Positions 55,035-63,322 of a stretch of DNA of 64,000 nucleotides are shown one piece after another; the first letter of the stretch is position 1, and every line of letters begins with the position of its first letter. The translations under genes and the position numbers were made by a program. Below the pieces are notes generated by a model that searched no databases, was not told the DNA's origin, and saw nothing but the letters and a program-made list of their open reading frames with translations. Location of the stretch: assembly GCA_964473525.1 (NCBI GenBank), contig CAYYPK010000008.1:124001-188000 (forward strand), written 5' to 3'. This DNA is from GCA-2687025 sp964473525. Lineage in GTDB: Bacteria; Poribacteria; WGA-4E; GCA-2687025.

Positions 55035-55526
55035 ATGTCCGACCGGCCTACGGATGGGCGCACCGTAACCTACGCGCCGAAGCGCGACCGCTGGATCACG
55101 ATGGTGCTTTGGACGTGCGCACTCGTGGTTGCAGCCGGCGCGTTGGCCGCAGCGGCGGACGAGGCGACTCGCCCTTCGCTCAAACTCGCGATCGCCGCGG
55201 CCCAGGGGGCTGTCATCGTGGCGTGCATCGCCCCGATCTACACCCTCTCGTACGTCCTGTCGAGTCAGTCACTGCGAGTCGCTTGCGGGCCTCTCGGCGT
55301 GAATATCGCGCTCGAGCAGATAGACGCCGTGGCCCCTGGCATGAAGACGGGGTTGTCTGTGGGACTGTCACTCGCCGTCAAGGGGCTCGTTGTCCGGCGC
55401 CGGGGGAAGCGGTGGAAGGTCTTCATATCGCCGTTGACCCAGGGCGACTTCCTCCGCGACCTCGCGGATCGGTGCCCTCACCTCGCTCTGAGGGACGGGG
55501 CGCTCGTGCCGGCCGACGATGCCTAA
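55035..55526 (+). CDS. Membrane protein with bacterial PH-like domain, copy 1 of 4
   Basis: The 163-residue protein has two membrane segments (about 17-36 and 52-74) followed by a domain resembling bacterial PH domains (bPH_6/DUF1200 type). That domain has a strand LRVACGPLGVNIALEQIDAV, then the segment VFISPLTQGDFLRDLADRCPHL. The I-S-P-x-x-x-x-x-F-L-x-D-L-A-x-R-C-P-H-L block is shared by all four neighbouring paralogues. Members of this family are of unknown function; some bPH proteins act in membrane or stress sensing. This copy is the cleanest of the four. The ATG at 55035 has no strong ribosome binding site. Confidence 0.7.
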   Translation: MSDRPTDGRTVTYAPKRDRWITMVLWTCALVVAAGALAAAADEATRPSLKLAIAAAQGAVIVACIAPIYTLSYVLSSQSLRVACGPLGVNIALEQIDAVAPGMKTGLSVGLSLAVKGLVVRRRGKRWKVFISPLTQGDFLRDLADRCPHLALRDGALVPADDA

Positions 55527-55723
55527 GCAAGCATGCGGAGCTGCGGCCGCTCTCGCCCCGAGGCCCGCCGTATCGCCGGTATATGTAGCAGGTTGCGATT
55601 GATCGCGCTTCCCACGATACTACAGGCAGGGTGGAAGGTCTGCTAGGACATCGTTACAGTCCTTCGGCAGTGGACGCGTCCTGGCGGCGCACGTCTTCAC
55701 GCCCTAAACCACGGAAGCCGCGC

Positions 55724-56257
55724 ATGGTCGGAAGCACTGCCGGTCGGGTAAGCTACGCGAGGAGGGGCGACCCGGAGGCGATGACCTGGCTATGGGTGTT
55801 CGCGTTCGTCTTCGTGTCGCTGGAGGCCGTTCTCGGCCTCACAGCGTGGGACACGCAGACACCTTACACGCCGATGGTCGGTACCTGGCCCGTCTTGGTC
55901 GTCTTGGTCCCGCTGTATTGGCGGGTTCGACCACGGGATTGCTGGCTGTCAGAGGACACGTTTGGCGCCCCGTCCGGCCCGGTTACGATGCGTGTCCCAC
56001 TCACCGACATCGTGGCTGTCAGATGCGCGAAAGGACCTGTTCCTAGCGGTCTAGGTAGCGCTTTGCCCGCCCCGCAACTAACTATCCGCTGGCGAGGATC
56101 AGACCTGTTCATCTCGCCGCAACGCCCGTGGCAAGTGCTGCACGGCCTCGAGGCGCGATGCCCACATCTCGTGCTGGACGGGGCGGGACTACGCTTACGC
56201 GACCCAGTCGACTTGGGTGCGCCTCAGCGCGGCGAGGCAGTCGCACAGCCGGCGTAG
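55724..56257 (+). CDS. Membrane protein with bacterial PH-like domain, copy 2 of 4
   Basis: ATG 55724 is chosen because the upstream in-frame codons (from 55631) look non-coding. The 177-residue product has two membrane segments (TWLWVFAFVFVSLEAVLGL and TWPVLVVLVPLYW) and then the PH-like domain with LFISPQRPWQVLHGLEARCP. That block is more divergent than in copy 1. The tail after CPHLVL is not shared. Function is unknown. About 200 bases separate it from copy 1, with no feature that I can recognise. Confidence 0.6.
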   Translation: MVGSTAGRVSYARRGDPEAMTWLWVFAFVFVSLEAVLGLTAWDTQTPYTPMVGTWPVLVVLVPLYWRVRPRDCWLSEDTFGAPSGPVTMRVPLTDIVAVRCAKGPVPSGLGSALPAPQLTIRWRGSDLFISPQRPWQVLHGLEARCPHLVLDGAGLRLRDPVDLGAPQRGEAVAQPA

Positions 56258-56331
56258 CTGGCCGTAGTCGTCGGTGCGCAGGAGCTCGACCGCGCCCGCG
56301 CCCCCGGCGTCGCGCGTCAGACAGGAGGCCG

Positions 56332-57018
56332 ATGCAAAGCACAAGCCGCGACGCCGTGGTCGCGACATACGCAATTGAGTACGATCTCCGCAGCCAGCTG
56401 GTGGCCGGACTCTCCGCCGGAGCGTGGGTGCTCTACTGTGGGTGGTTGGCGTTCGAGGCCTTCATGGCGCCCGTGGGCACGTCAAGCGCCGTTGGTAAAG
56501 TCGCCCGTGTGCTCCTCTTCGCCGGCCTTGCCGTGACCTGGCTACACGCGCTCATCCGACCTCCCCACCGCAACACACGACATGCCGTGTCAGATAGCGC
56601 ATTCAGCGTGGGGAAGGGGCCTCTGCGCGTCCGCATTCCTCTCGACTTGATCGAATCCGTGATGCCCGCGAGGGCCCGGCGAGTGGAGCGGCTGCACTCC
56701 GGGCCCATGGCCGGGGAAGGGCTCCGCGTCGCTGCTAGGGGAAGGCGGCGCTCAGCTTACATAACGCCCGAAGGTCGCGAAGCGTTCTTGAGCGATCTTG
56801 CAGCACGATGTCCGCGTTTGGCACTGCGTGCGACTTGTACGCTCCGCAGTCCGTGTATGGCGTCAAGCCCGTATCTCTCGCTGCGGGAGAGAGGCGCCGC
56901 CGTCGGGCCGCGCGTAGCCGAGGCAAGGCGACGACGACGCCGACCTGTGTCGGTTCCTCGGTGTGTACGCTCAACATGGACCGCGTCCAGAGGTGGTTCT
57001 GTCCAAGACCGAGGGTAG
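56332..57018 (+). CDS. Membrane protein with bacterial PH-like domain, copy 3 of 4, with an aberrant C-terminus
   Basis: AGGAGG just upstream fixes the start at ATG 56332. Two membrane segments (about 23-46 and 55-75) and the PH-like domain (SAYITPEGREAFLSDLAARCP) match the paralogues up to LALR at about residue 165. The other copies end within about 10-25 residues of this point. This one continues for about 60 Arg-rich, low-complexity residues to a stop at 57018, 4 bases before copy 4. This suggests a frameshift or loss of the original stop near 56830. The core may still be functional. Confidence 0.55.
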   Translation: MQSTSRDAVVATYAIEYDLRSQLVAGLSAGAWVLYCGWLAFEAFMAPVGTSSAVGKVARVLLFAGLAVTWLHALIRPPHRNTRHAVSDSAFSVGKGPLRVRIPLDLIESVMPARARRVERLHSGPMAGEGLRVAARGRRRSAYITPEGREAFLSDLAARCPRLALRATCTLRSPCMASSPYLSLRERGAAVGPRVAEARRRRRRPVSVPRCVRSTWTASRGGSVQDRG

Positions 57019-57022
57019 TACT

Positions 57023-57562
57023 ATGCCTCAGCAAGTCGCCGCGCCGACATATACCGCCCACCTGCCCAACGTGACCTATCCGCCTAGAAGGCACTGGGCC
57101 AGGGTAGTCCTTTGGGTCGTCCTATACATGCTTCCACCGTATCTGACCTTGGGCGGCGGGTTCTCGGCAGCGTGGTGGGAGGAGGCGTTTCGCCCTGATC
57201 CTGCTCCGCCAGTCCACATTGTTGCCATAGTGCTCGCCTTCGCGGGCGTGTCCGTCTTCCTCGCCGCGTGGCATATCGCCGGGCTCAGGTACCGGATATC
57301 GTACTGCACGCTTCACGTAGGCCGTCATCCGCTGGCGTGGGCGGTAGCACTCGACGACATCCAATCGGTGACACCCCGAAAGCGGCCTTTCTGGCCCACG
57401 ATAGACGGATCGCTGGCGTGGCACGGCCTCGTCATCGAGCGGCGCGGGTCGAGCATGCCCGTGTTCATCTCCCCTCGGCTCCAAGGAGACTTCCTGCGCG
57501 ATCTGGCTGACCGATGCCCACATATCGAGCTGCGCGACGGTGGCCTGGCGCCGCGGAAGTGA
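57023..57562 (+). CDS. Membrane protein with bacterial PH-like domain, copy 4 of 4
   Basis: ATG 57023 follows the copy 3 stop by 4 bases, so co-translation is likely. The 179-residue protein has two membrane segments (VVLWVVLYMLPPYLTLGG and VHIVAIVLAFAGVSVFLAAW), then a PH-like domain. The segment VFISPRLQGDFLRDLADRCP is almost the same as in copy 1. Copies 1 and 4 therefore appear more closely related to each other than to the middle two. Function is unknown. Confidence 0.65.
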   Translation: MPQQVAAPTYTAHLPNVTYPPRRHWARVVLWVVLYMLPPYLTLGGGFSAAWWEEAFRPDPAPPVHIVAIVLAFAGVSVFLAAWHIAGLRYRISYCTLHVGRHPLAWAVALDDIQSVTPRKRPFWPTIDGSLAWHGLVIERRGSSMPVFISPRLQGDFLRDLADRCPHIELRDGGLAPRK

Positions 57563-57768
57563 CTTCGTGGAACGCGTTCGGGCGCTCGCCGCCCGACCCG
57601 AAGGCAAGCAACCGCGCGCCTGCCGATTGCCTTGCCGCGCGGCCTGGAGCCCACGATTGCGGCGCGTTGGAAACACCCTCGCGCATCGGATACACTTCCC
57701 CGCGTAAGCGCAGGTGTCAACTGTGTTTGCAGCGCGTCGCGCCCTCCCATTCCGCGAAGGATTCCACG

Positions 57769-58989
57769 GTGAGCGATCACGAGAAATGGACGGTCGTCGA
57801 CGGTGGTGTATCGGCAGCCCAGGGGTTCACATCCGCTGGCGTCGAGGCGCGTATCCGTTACCGTGACCGCCCGGACCTCGGGATCATCCTCTGCTCCGAA
57901 CGCGCCGCCGTCGCGGGAGTCTTCACGAAGAACCGGTTCGCCTCGCCAACGATCCAGCACGACCGCGAGCAGATCGAAAGCTCCGGTGGACATGCCCGCG
58001 CCGTCGTCGTGAACGCAGGCAACGCGAACGCGGCCACGGGCCCCAGGGGCTTGGCGGACGCGAAGGCGATGACGGACGCTACAGCCTCCGGCCTGGGAGT
58101 GCCAGCCGACGAGGCGCTGGTATCGTCCACAGGCGTGATCGGCGAGCATTTGCCGATGGACGCGGTGAACGCTGGCATCGACGCGGCAGTTGCCGTAGTG
58201 AAGTCCTGCGGCAACGGCGACTTCGCGCGCTGCATCATGACGACCGATACCGTGACAAAGGAGTACGCCGTCGAGATCGCCGTGAATGGCGAGCCCGTGC
58301 GCGTAGGTGGATGCAGCAAGGGCTCTGGCATGATCGCTCCCAACATGGCGACGATGCTCGGGTTCGTCACGACGGACGCCGCCATTGAGCCGACGCTGCT
58401 GCAACAGATGTTGCGGCGCGCCGTGGCGCGCTCCTTCAACCGCATCAGCGTGGACGGCGACGAAAGCACGAACGACACTGTGTTCCTTATGGCGTCGGGC
58501 CTCTCGCAGCCCATCGAGACGCACACGGAAGCGGCGCGTCAGTTTGAGGCGGCGCTCGAGCAGGTGTGCCAGGAACTCGCCAAGAAGATCGCGCGCGACG
58601 GCGAGGGCGCGACACGGCTGATCGAAGTCCACGTGACGGGCGCCAGAAGCGAGGAAGACGCCGAACGCGCCGCGCGCGCCGTCGCGGAGTCCAGCCTGGT
58701 CAAGACCGCCGTCTACGGTGAGGACGCGAACTGGGGCCGCATCGCCTGCGCCCTGGGGTATTCCGGCGCGGAATTCGCGCAGGAGAACGTGTCTATCGGG
58801 ATCGGCGCCATCGCACTCGTGGGTGGCGGCGCGCCACTGGAGTATTCCGAAGACGAGGCCACCGAGCAGCTCAAGACGGACCCCGTGCGCATCGTGGCGG
58901 ACCTTGGAGCCGGTTCGGGCGAGGCGACCTTCTGGTCGTGTGACTTGACCGAGGGGTACATCGAAGAGAACGCGTCGTACCGGTCGTAG
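57769..58989 (+). CDS. argJ: Glutamate N-acetyltransferase / amino-acid acetyltransferase
   Basis: ArgJ transfers acetyl from N-acetylornithine to glutamate, recycling the acetyl group in arginine synthesis; bifunctional forms also use acetyl-CoA. GTG 57769 is chosen because AAGG lies upstream and the protein then starts like other ArgJ proteins. The open frame before it is not conserved. The self-cleaving nucleophile Thr is about residue 195 in GMIAPNMATMLGF. The oxyanion segment STGVIGEHLP (about 120) and VYGEDANWGRI near the C-terminus are also typical. The length of 406 is usual. It is followed by argB and argD with gaps of 28 and 49 bases, forming an arg operon. Mono- versus bifunctionality cannot be told from the sequence by eye. 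Confidence 0.95.
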   Translation: MSDHEKWTVVDGGVSAAQGFTSAGVEARIRYRDRPDLGIILCSERAAVAGVFTKNRFASPTIQHDREQIESSGGHARAVVVNAGNANAATGPRGLADAKAMTDATASGLGVPADEALVSSTGVIGEHLPMDAVNAGIDAAVAVVKSCGNGDFARCIMTTDTVTKEYAVEIAVNGEPVRVGGCSKGSGMIAPNMATMLGFVTTDAAIEPTLLQQMLRRAVARSFNRISVDGDESTNDTVFLMASGLSQPIETHTEAARQFEAALEQVCQELAKKIARDGEGATRLIEVHVTGARSEEDAERAARAVAESSLVKTAVYGEDANWGRIACALGYSGAEFAQENVSIGIGAIALVGGGAPLEYSEDEATEQLKTDPVRIVADLGAGSGEATFWSCDLTEGYIEENASYRS

Positions 58990-59017
58990 GCGCGTCGCTG
59001 GGAGCAACAGACCGAGA

Positions 59018-59920
59018 ATGCCTGCCGACATGGAAGCCCTGCAACAGCGCGCCGAGATCCTAACCGAGGCGCTGCCTTACATCCGCGAGTTCGCCGGTCA
59101 GACCATCGTCGTGAAGTACGGCGGTCACGCGATGGCGGACGAGCGCCTCAAGCGCGACGTGATGTCCGACCTCATCCTGATGAAGTACGTCGGCATGAAG
59201 CCCGTGCTCGTCCACGGAGGCGGGCCTCAGATAAACGCCCTCCTGGAACGGGTCGGCAAGACGTCCGAATTCGTCAACGGCCTGCGGGTCACCGACGAAG
59301 ACACCGTGTTTCTAGCGGAGATGGCGCTCGTCGGGCAAGTCAACCGCGAAATCGTGGGCATGCTGAACCATCTAGGCGCCAGCGCGGTGGGGCTCAGCGG
59401 CAAGGACGCCAACCTCATCCAGGCGCGCAAGCTCTACGCGCGCGTCAGGGAGGGCGAGGACGAGGGCGAGCCGCTGGACATCGGGTTCGTGGGTGAGATA
59501 ACCCGCGTCAACTCGCACATCATCACGGTGTTGGAGTCCGAGGGCTTCATCCCCGTCATCGCGGGGACCGGTGTCGGCGAGGGTGGCGAGACGTACAACA
59601 TCAACGCCGATACGGTCGCTGGAGCCGTAGCAGCGGCGCTAAGCGCCGCCAAGTTGATCCTCCTGAGCGACATCCGCGGCGTCCTGCGCGACCAGGACGA
59701 TCCGGGATCACTGATGTCGTCCATCCGGGCGGCGGACGTGCCCGGGCTCCGCGAACAGAGCGTCTTCAGCGCCGGTATGATTCCCAAGATCGAGGCGTGT
59801 GTCACCGCGCTGGAGGGCGGCGTGCGCAAGGCGCACATCATCGACGGGCGCATCTCGCACTCCCTACTCCACGAAGTGTTCACCGACGACGGCATAGGCA
59901 CGCAGCTCACGAGAGACTGA
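59018..59920 (+). CDS. argB: Acetylglutamate kinase
   Basis: ArgB phosphorylates N-acetylglutamate, the second step of arginine synthesis. The ATP-binding Lys is in VVKYGGHAM, and VHGGGPQINALL is the substrate loop. GLSGKDANLI and the C-terminal SAGMIPKIEACVTAL (Lys) complete the active site. An N-terminal helix of about 25 residues precedes the first strand. This is the feature of arginine-inhibited hexameric NAGKs, so feedback control by arginine is likely. The length of 300 is normal. It is the middle gene of argJ-argB-argD. Confidence 0.97.
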   Translation: MPADMEALQQRAEILTEALPYIREFAGQTIVVKYGGHAMADERLKRDVMSDLILMKYVGMKPVLVHGGGPQINALLERVGKTSEFVNGLRVTDEDTVFLAEMALVGQVNREIVGMLNHLGASAVGLSGKDANLIQARKLYARVREGEDEGEPLDIGFVGEITRVNSHIITVLESEGFIPVIAGTGVGEGGETYNINADTVAGAVAAALSAAKLILLSDIRGVLRDQDDPGSLMSSIRAADVPGLREQSVFSAGMIPKIEACVTALEGGVRKAHIIDGRISHSLLHEVFTDDGIGTQLTRD

Positions 59921-59969
59921 CGGACGACCACCGACGACCAGCGGCGCCCAACCGGATGAGGCACAGTCC

Positions 59970-61166
59970 ATGACGAACGCATCGATCAAGGCCGAGGCCA
60001 CCAAGTACATCATCAACACGTATGGGGAGGCCCGCACGCTGGCGTTCGTGAAGGGCGAGGGAGCCTACGTGTGGGACGCCGACGGGACGCGTTACCTCGA
60101 CTTCCTCGGTGGCATCGCCGTAAACGCGCTTGGACACTGCCACCCGACGGTCGTGGACGCGATCACGGAGCAGGCGAAGACGCTACTCCACTGCTCGAAC
60201 CTCTACTACATTGAGCCGCAGGTGAGGCTGGCGAAGCTGCTCGCCGAGAACTCTTTCGCGGACAAGTCCTTCTTCTGCAACAGCGGGGCGGAGGCGAACG
60301 AGTCCGCCATCAAGCTCGCCCGCAAGTACGCGCAGGACCAGGGACACGCCGGCAAGTACGAGATCATCACCATGAACGAGTCGTTCCATGGGCGGACCAT
60401 GGCGACCATCACGGCGACCGCGCAGCCGCGGTACCACGCCGGGTTCGAGCCGATGCTCGAAGGGTTCACGTACGTTCCCTATAACGACCTCGACGCCGTC
60501 CGCGCAGCCGCCAGCGACAAGACGTGCGCGATACTCGTCGAGCCGATTCAGTCGGAGGGCGGCGTAAACGTCGCCGAGGACGGCTACCTCGAAGGTTTGC
60601 GCGAAATCGCCGACGCCAACGACGCGTTGCTGATGTACGACGAAGTGCAGACGGCGATGGGCAGGCTGGGAACTCTTTGGGGGTACGAGTCATTCGGAGT
60701 GACCCCCGACGTCGTTACAATGGCGAAGGCGTTGGGTGGCGGCGCGCCGATTGGCGCCCTGCTGACGACGGACGCGATCTCGCAGAGCCTCGGGCCGGGA
60801 ACGCACGCGTCGACGTTTGGCGGCAATCCGCTCGTGACAGCCGCCGCTCACGCGACGCTGAAGACGATTCTCGACGAGGACATCGTCTCGCACGTCGCGA
60901 AGATGGGCGCCTACCTCGAAGCGGGCATGCTGGGGTTGGGCGACGAATTCGACTGCATCACGCAGGTGCGTGGACGAGGCCTTCTGAGGGGTCTGGAGGT
61001 CACGATCGACGGCAACCCGGTCGCGGCGAAGTGCATCGAGAACGGGCTTATCACCATATGCACGAACCACAACGTCCTGCGGTTCCTGCCGCCGCTGAAC
61101 ATCGAAGAGGCGCACGTGGACGAAGCCGTGGAGATCGTCCGCAAGTCGCTCCGCGACGCCGCGTGA
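59970..61166 (+). CDS. argD: Acetylornithine aminotransferase
   Basis: ArgD is the PLP-dependent class III aminotransferase that converts N-acetylglutamate semialdehyde to N-acetylornithine. The PLP Lys is in VTMAKALGGGAPIGAL (about residue 251). The NSGAEANESAIKLARK block binds the cofactor phosphate, and NESFHGRTMATITATAQ and LMYDEVQ are family signatures. The length of 398 is typical. Some ArgD proteins also act on succinyl-diaminopimelate, which cannot be decided here. It is the third gene of the arg operon; argC and argF/argG/argH are not in the window. Confidence 0.96.
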   Translation: MTNASIKAEATKYIINTYGEARTLAFVKGEGAYVWDADGTRYLDFLGGIAVNALGHCHPTVVDAITEQAKTLLHCSNLYYIEPQVRLAKLLAENSFADKSFFCNSGAEANESAIKLARKYAQDQGHAGKYEIITMNESFHGRTMATITATAQPRYHAGFEPMLEGFTYVPYNDLDAVRAAASDKTCAILVEPIQSEGGVNVAEDGYLEGLREIADANDALLMYDEVQTAMGRLGTLWGYESFGVTPDVVTMAKALGGGAPIGALLTTDAISQSLGPGTHASTFGGNPLVTAAAHATLKTILDEDIVSHVAKMGAYLEAGMLGLGDEFDCITQVRGRGLLRGLEVTIDGNPVAAKCIENGLITICTNHNVLRFLPPLNIEEAHVDEAVEIVRKSLRDAA

Positions 61167-61222
61167 GGCCCCTGGGAGCGACGGCTTACCCAGATGTCGC
61201 GACGCGCCAGGCCACGCGAATC

Positions 61223-61243
61223 CCTTCCCCTAGCAGGGGAAGG
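61223..61243. repeat. Perfect hairpin, probably a dispersed palindromic repeat
   Basis: CCTTCCCCT and AGGGGAAGG form a 9-pair stem with loop AGC, followed by TTAGGATGGGG. The same wording recurs as a dispersed repeat in various environmental genomes. Between argD and the htrA-type gene it may also serve as the argD terminator. Confidence 0.5.
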
Positions 61244-61273
61244 TTAGGATGGGGTCGGATTCCCACACGCGTC

Positions 61274-62569
61274 TTGATATGCCTGCTGTCCGCGTTTCTG
61301 CTAGTCGCAACTGGGGTCGTCACTGCCTCCGCGTCGCCTCAGGACGACGTCGCGCTGTCCCGCGAGAATGCGCTGGTCCGCGCCATCGACCGCGCTAGCC
61401 CTGCGGTCGTGAACATCAACTCCACGCGCATCCGCCGGCAGCGGGTGCACACGTTCTTCGACTGGTTCGAGCCGCGCACGCGGACCCGTGAGCGTCGGTA
61501 CCGCAGCCTCGGCTCCGGCGCCGTGTTCGACGCCAAGAACGGGTACGTCCTGACCAATCAGCACGTCATTCAGGGCGCGGACGAGATCGAAGTTCGTCTC
61601 CAGGATGGTCGTGAGTTCCAGGCAGAGGTCGTGGGATCGGACCGCTTCTCGGACCTCGCGGTACTGAAGATCGACGGCAAGGACTTGCCCCAGGTCGAGT
61701 TGGGATCCTCCAACGATCTACGCATCGGCGAGTGGGCCATCGCCATCGGCAACCCGTTCGGGCAGATGGTGCGCGACCGCAAGCCGACCGTGACCGTGGG
61801 TGTCATCAGCGCCACTGATCGGGCCGTTACGGTAGGTGAGCGGACGTACACGAGCCTCATTCAGACGGACGCGGCCGTGAACCCAGGCAATAGCGGAGGG
61901 CCGTTGGTCAACGCCGCGGGTCAGGTCGTGGGGGTGAACACGTTCATCTTCACCGAGAGCGGCGGCTCGCACGGGGTCAACTTCGCCATCAGCATCGACG
62001 TGGCGCGCAGGATCATGGCGGAGCTCATCGACAACGGCCGCGTCGTCGAGGCGTGGATGGGAATGAACTACGCCGACGTCGGCGAGGAGAACGCGGACGG
62101 AGCGATTATCACCTACGTGCAGCCTGGTGGCCCCGCCGACGATTCAGGGCTGGAGGCCGGCGACATCATCACCGAGTTGGATGGCCATAAGGTGTACAGC
62201 CGGCGGGACGCGTTCAGCGTGTTGCGGCTCACTCACAAGGACAGCAAAGCCCCGCTCACATATGTCCGAGGACGGAAGACGCGCGAGGCGACGCTGGTCG
62301 CTGGCGCCGAGCCGAACGCGTACTCATTCTACGGGGCGTACATCGGCGACGCGGGGCAGTCGAGCGGCGCCGTCGTGGAGCGCATACAGCGTGACACCGT
62401 GTTCGAGCACGTGCTCCAAGCGGACGACGTGATCTATCGGATATCGAACGTGAACATCGAAGAGGCAGCCGATCTGCGCGCCATCGCCAACCAGATAGAG
62501 CCTGGCAGCGGCGTACGGCTCTACTTCGTCCGACACGGTCAGCGGCACTACTACGACTTCTCTATCTGA
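61274..62569 (+). CDS. HtrA/DegP-type serine protease with two PDZ domains
   Basis: Periplasmic HtrA proteases degrade misfolded envelope proteins. The catalytic triad is His in VLTNQHVIQG, Asp in FSDLAVLKID and Ser in NPGNSGGPL. A PDZ domain follows (AIITYVQPGGPADDSGLEAG) and a second, weaker one lies near the C-terminus (AVVERIQRD...DDVIYRISNV). No ATG is available near the signal peptide. TTG 61274 gives a good one (about 20 hydrophobic residues ending VTASAS), so it is chosen, but the ribosome binding site is poor and the start is uncertain. The open frame extends far upstream across argD, and that part is not real. Length is about 431 residues, between DegS and DegP. Confidence 0.88.
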   Translation: MICLLSAFLLVATGVVTASASPQDDVALSRENALVRAIDRASPAVVNINSTRIRRQRVHTFFDWFEPRTRTRERRYRSLGSGAVFDAKNGYVLTNQHVIQGADEIEVRLQDGREFQAEVVGSDRFSDLAVLKIDGKDLPQVELGSSNDLRIGEWAIAIGNPFGQMVRDRKPTVTVGVISATDRAVTVGERTYTSLIQTDAAVNPGNSGGPLVNAAGQVVGVNTFIFTESGGSHGVNFAISIDVARRIMAELIDNGRVVEAWMGMNYADVGEENADGAIITYVQPGGPADDSGLEAGDIITELDGHKVYSRRDAFSVLRLTHKDSKAPLTYVRGRKTREATLVAGAEPNAYSFYGAYIGDAGQSSGAVVERIQRDTVFEHVLQADDVIYRISNVNIEEAADLRAIANQIEPGSGVRLYFVRHGQRHYYDFSI

Positions 62570-62602
62570 CGTGGCACTCACGGCTAGGGAGGGGCGGAAA
62601 CG

Positions 62603-63322
62603 ATGAAGCTTGCGTACGGCATACTCGGCGTGTTCGTGGTGATCGTGGCACTGTGGATGTGGCAGGTGCGGCCGGAGGTCGTGAAGCAGGACGTCACCGA
62701 CCCCGGCGGCCCGAACGTCATGTACAACCAGGCGAAGACCGTCGCCGACCTGCGCTTCTCACAGGCGCAGAACAACGGCAAGTGGGATGTCGCCATCGCG
62801 GCGTACACGGACGCCATCTCCATCCGCCCGGAGAACTCGGAAGCGCAGAACGACCTCGGCGCGTCCTACTACCAGAAGGCGCTTGGGCTGTTGGGAGACC
62901 CGATAGAGGAGGATCTACGGGCGTATAGCTCGGATCCGAAGGACTCCATCGACTACATTCACGAGCGCCTGGGCGAGGGCGGCAAGTACACTTGGGAGGT
63001 GAACGACGACGTCATGCTCCTCCTCGAGGACTACATCGCCGAGCACCAGAACTTCCTATACGCCCGGACCCCCGTGGGCATGTACCATCAGGTGACATTC
63101 ATCAGTGGCGCCGCCGTGCCGGCGCTCAAGCTGGCGGAGATCCACCTGCGCCGGTCGATGGACATCAAGCCGGACTACGCCCCGGCGTACAGGAATCTCG
63201 GGGCGATGTACATTACCCAAGGCCGGCTAAGAGGCGGCACGGACATACTCGATCAGGCGCTGCAACTGGAGCCGGGTGACAGCGAACTCTACCAATACAT
63301 CCAGCAGCTCAAGGGCTATTAG
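62603..63322 (+). CDS. Membrane-anchored TPR protein
   Basis: The ATG at 62603 follows GGAGGGG. One N-terminal membrane anchor (LAYGILGVFVVIVALWMW) leads to a periplasmic or cytoplasmic domain with TPR motifs. These lie at about residues 60-95 (DVAIAAYTDAISIRPENSEAQ) and 170-235 (LAEIHLRRSMDIKPDYAPAY and the RGGTDILDQALQLEPGD segment). The centre is acidic and less regular. It follows the HtrA-type gene by 33 bases and overlaps the next gene. A scaffold role at the envelope is probable, but no partner can be named. Confidence 0.8.
   Translation: MKLAYGILGVFVVIVALWMWQVRPEVVKQDVTDPGGPNVMYNQAKTVADLRFSQAQNNGKWDVAIAAYTDAISIRPENSEAQNDLGASYYQKALGLLGDPIEEDLRAYSSDPKDSIDYIHERLGEGGKYTWEVNDDVMLLLEDYIAEHQNFLYARTPVGMYHQVTFISGAAVPALKLAEIHLRRSMDIKPDYAPAYRNLGAMYITQGRLRGGTDILDQALQLEPGDSELYQYIQQLKGY

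Noticed and set aside
57325..59031. 568-codon minus-strand frame opposite argJ
   Set aside because: argJ motifs are clear on the plus strand; the reverse frame is a composition artefact.
60524..61250. Upstream extension of the HtrA-type frame
   Set aside because: It crosses argD in another phase and has no similarity to protease sequences; the signal peptide marks the real start near 61274.
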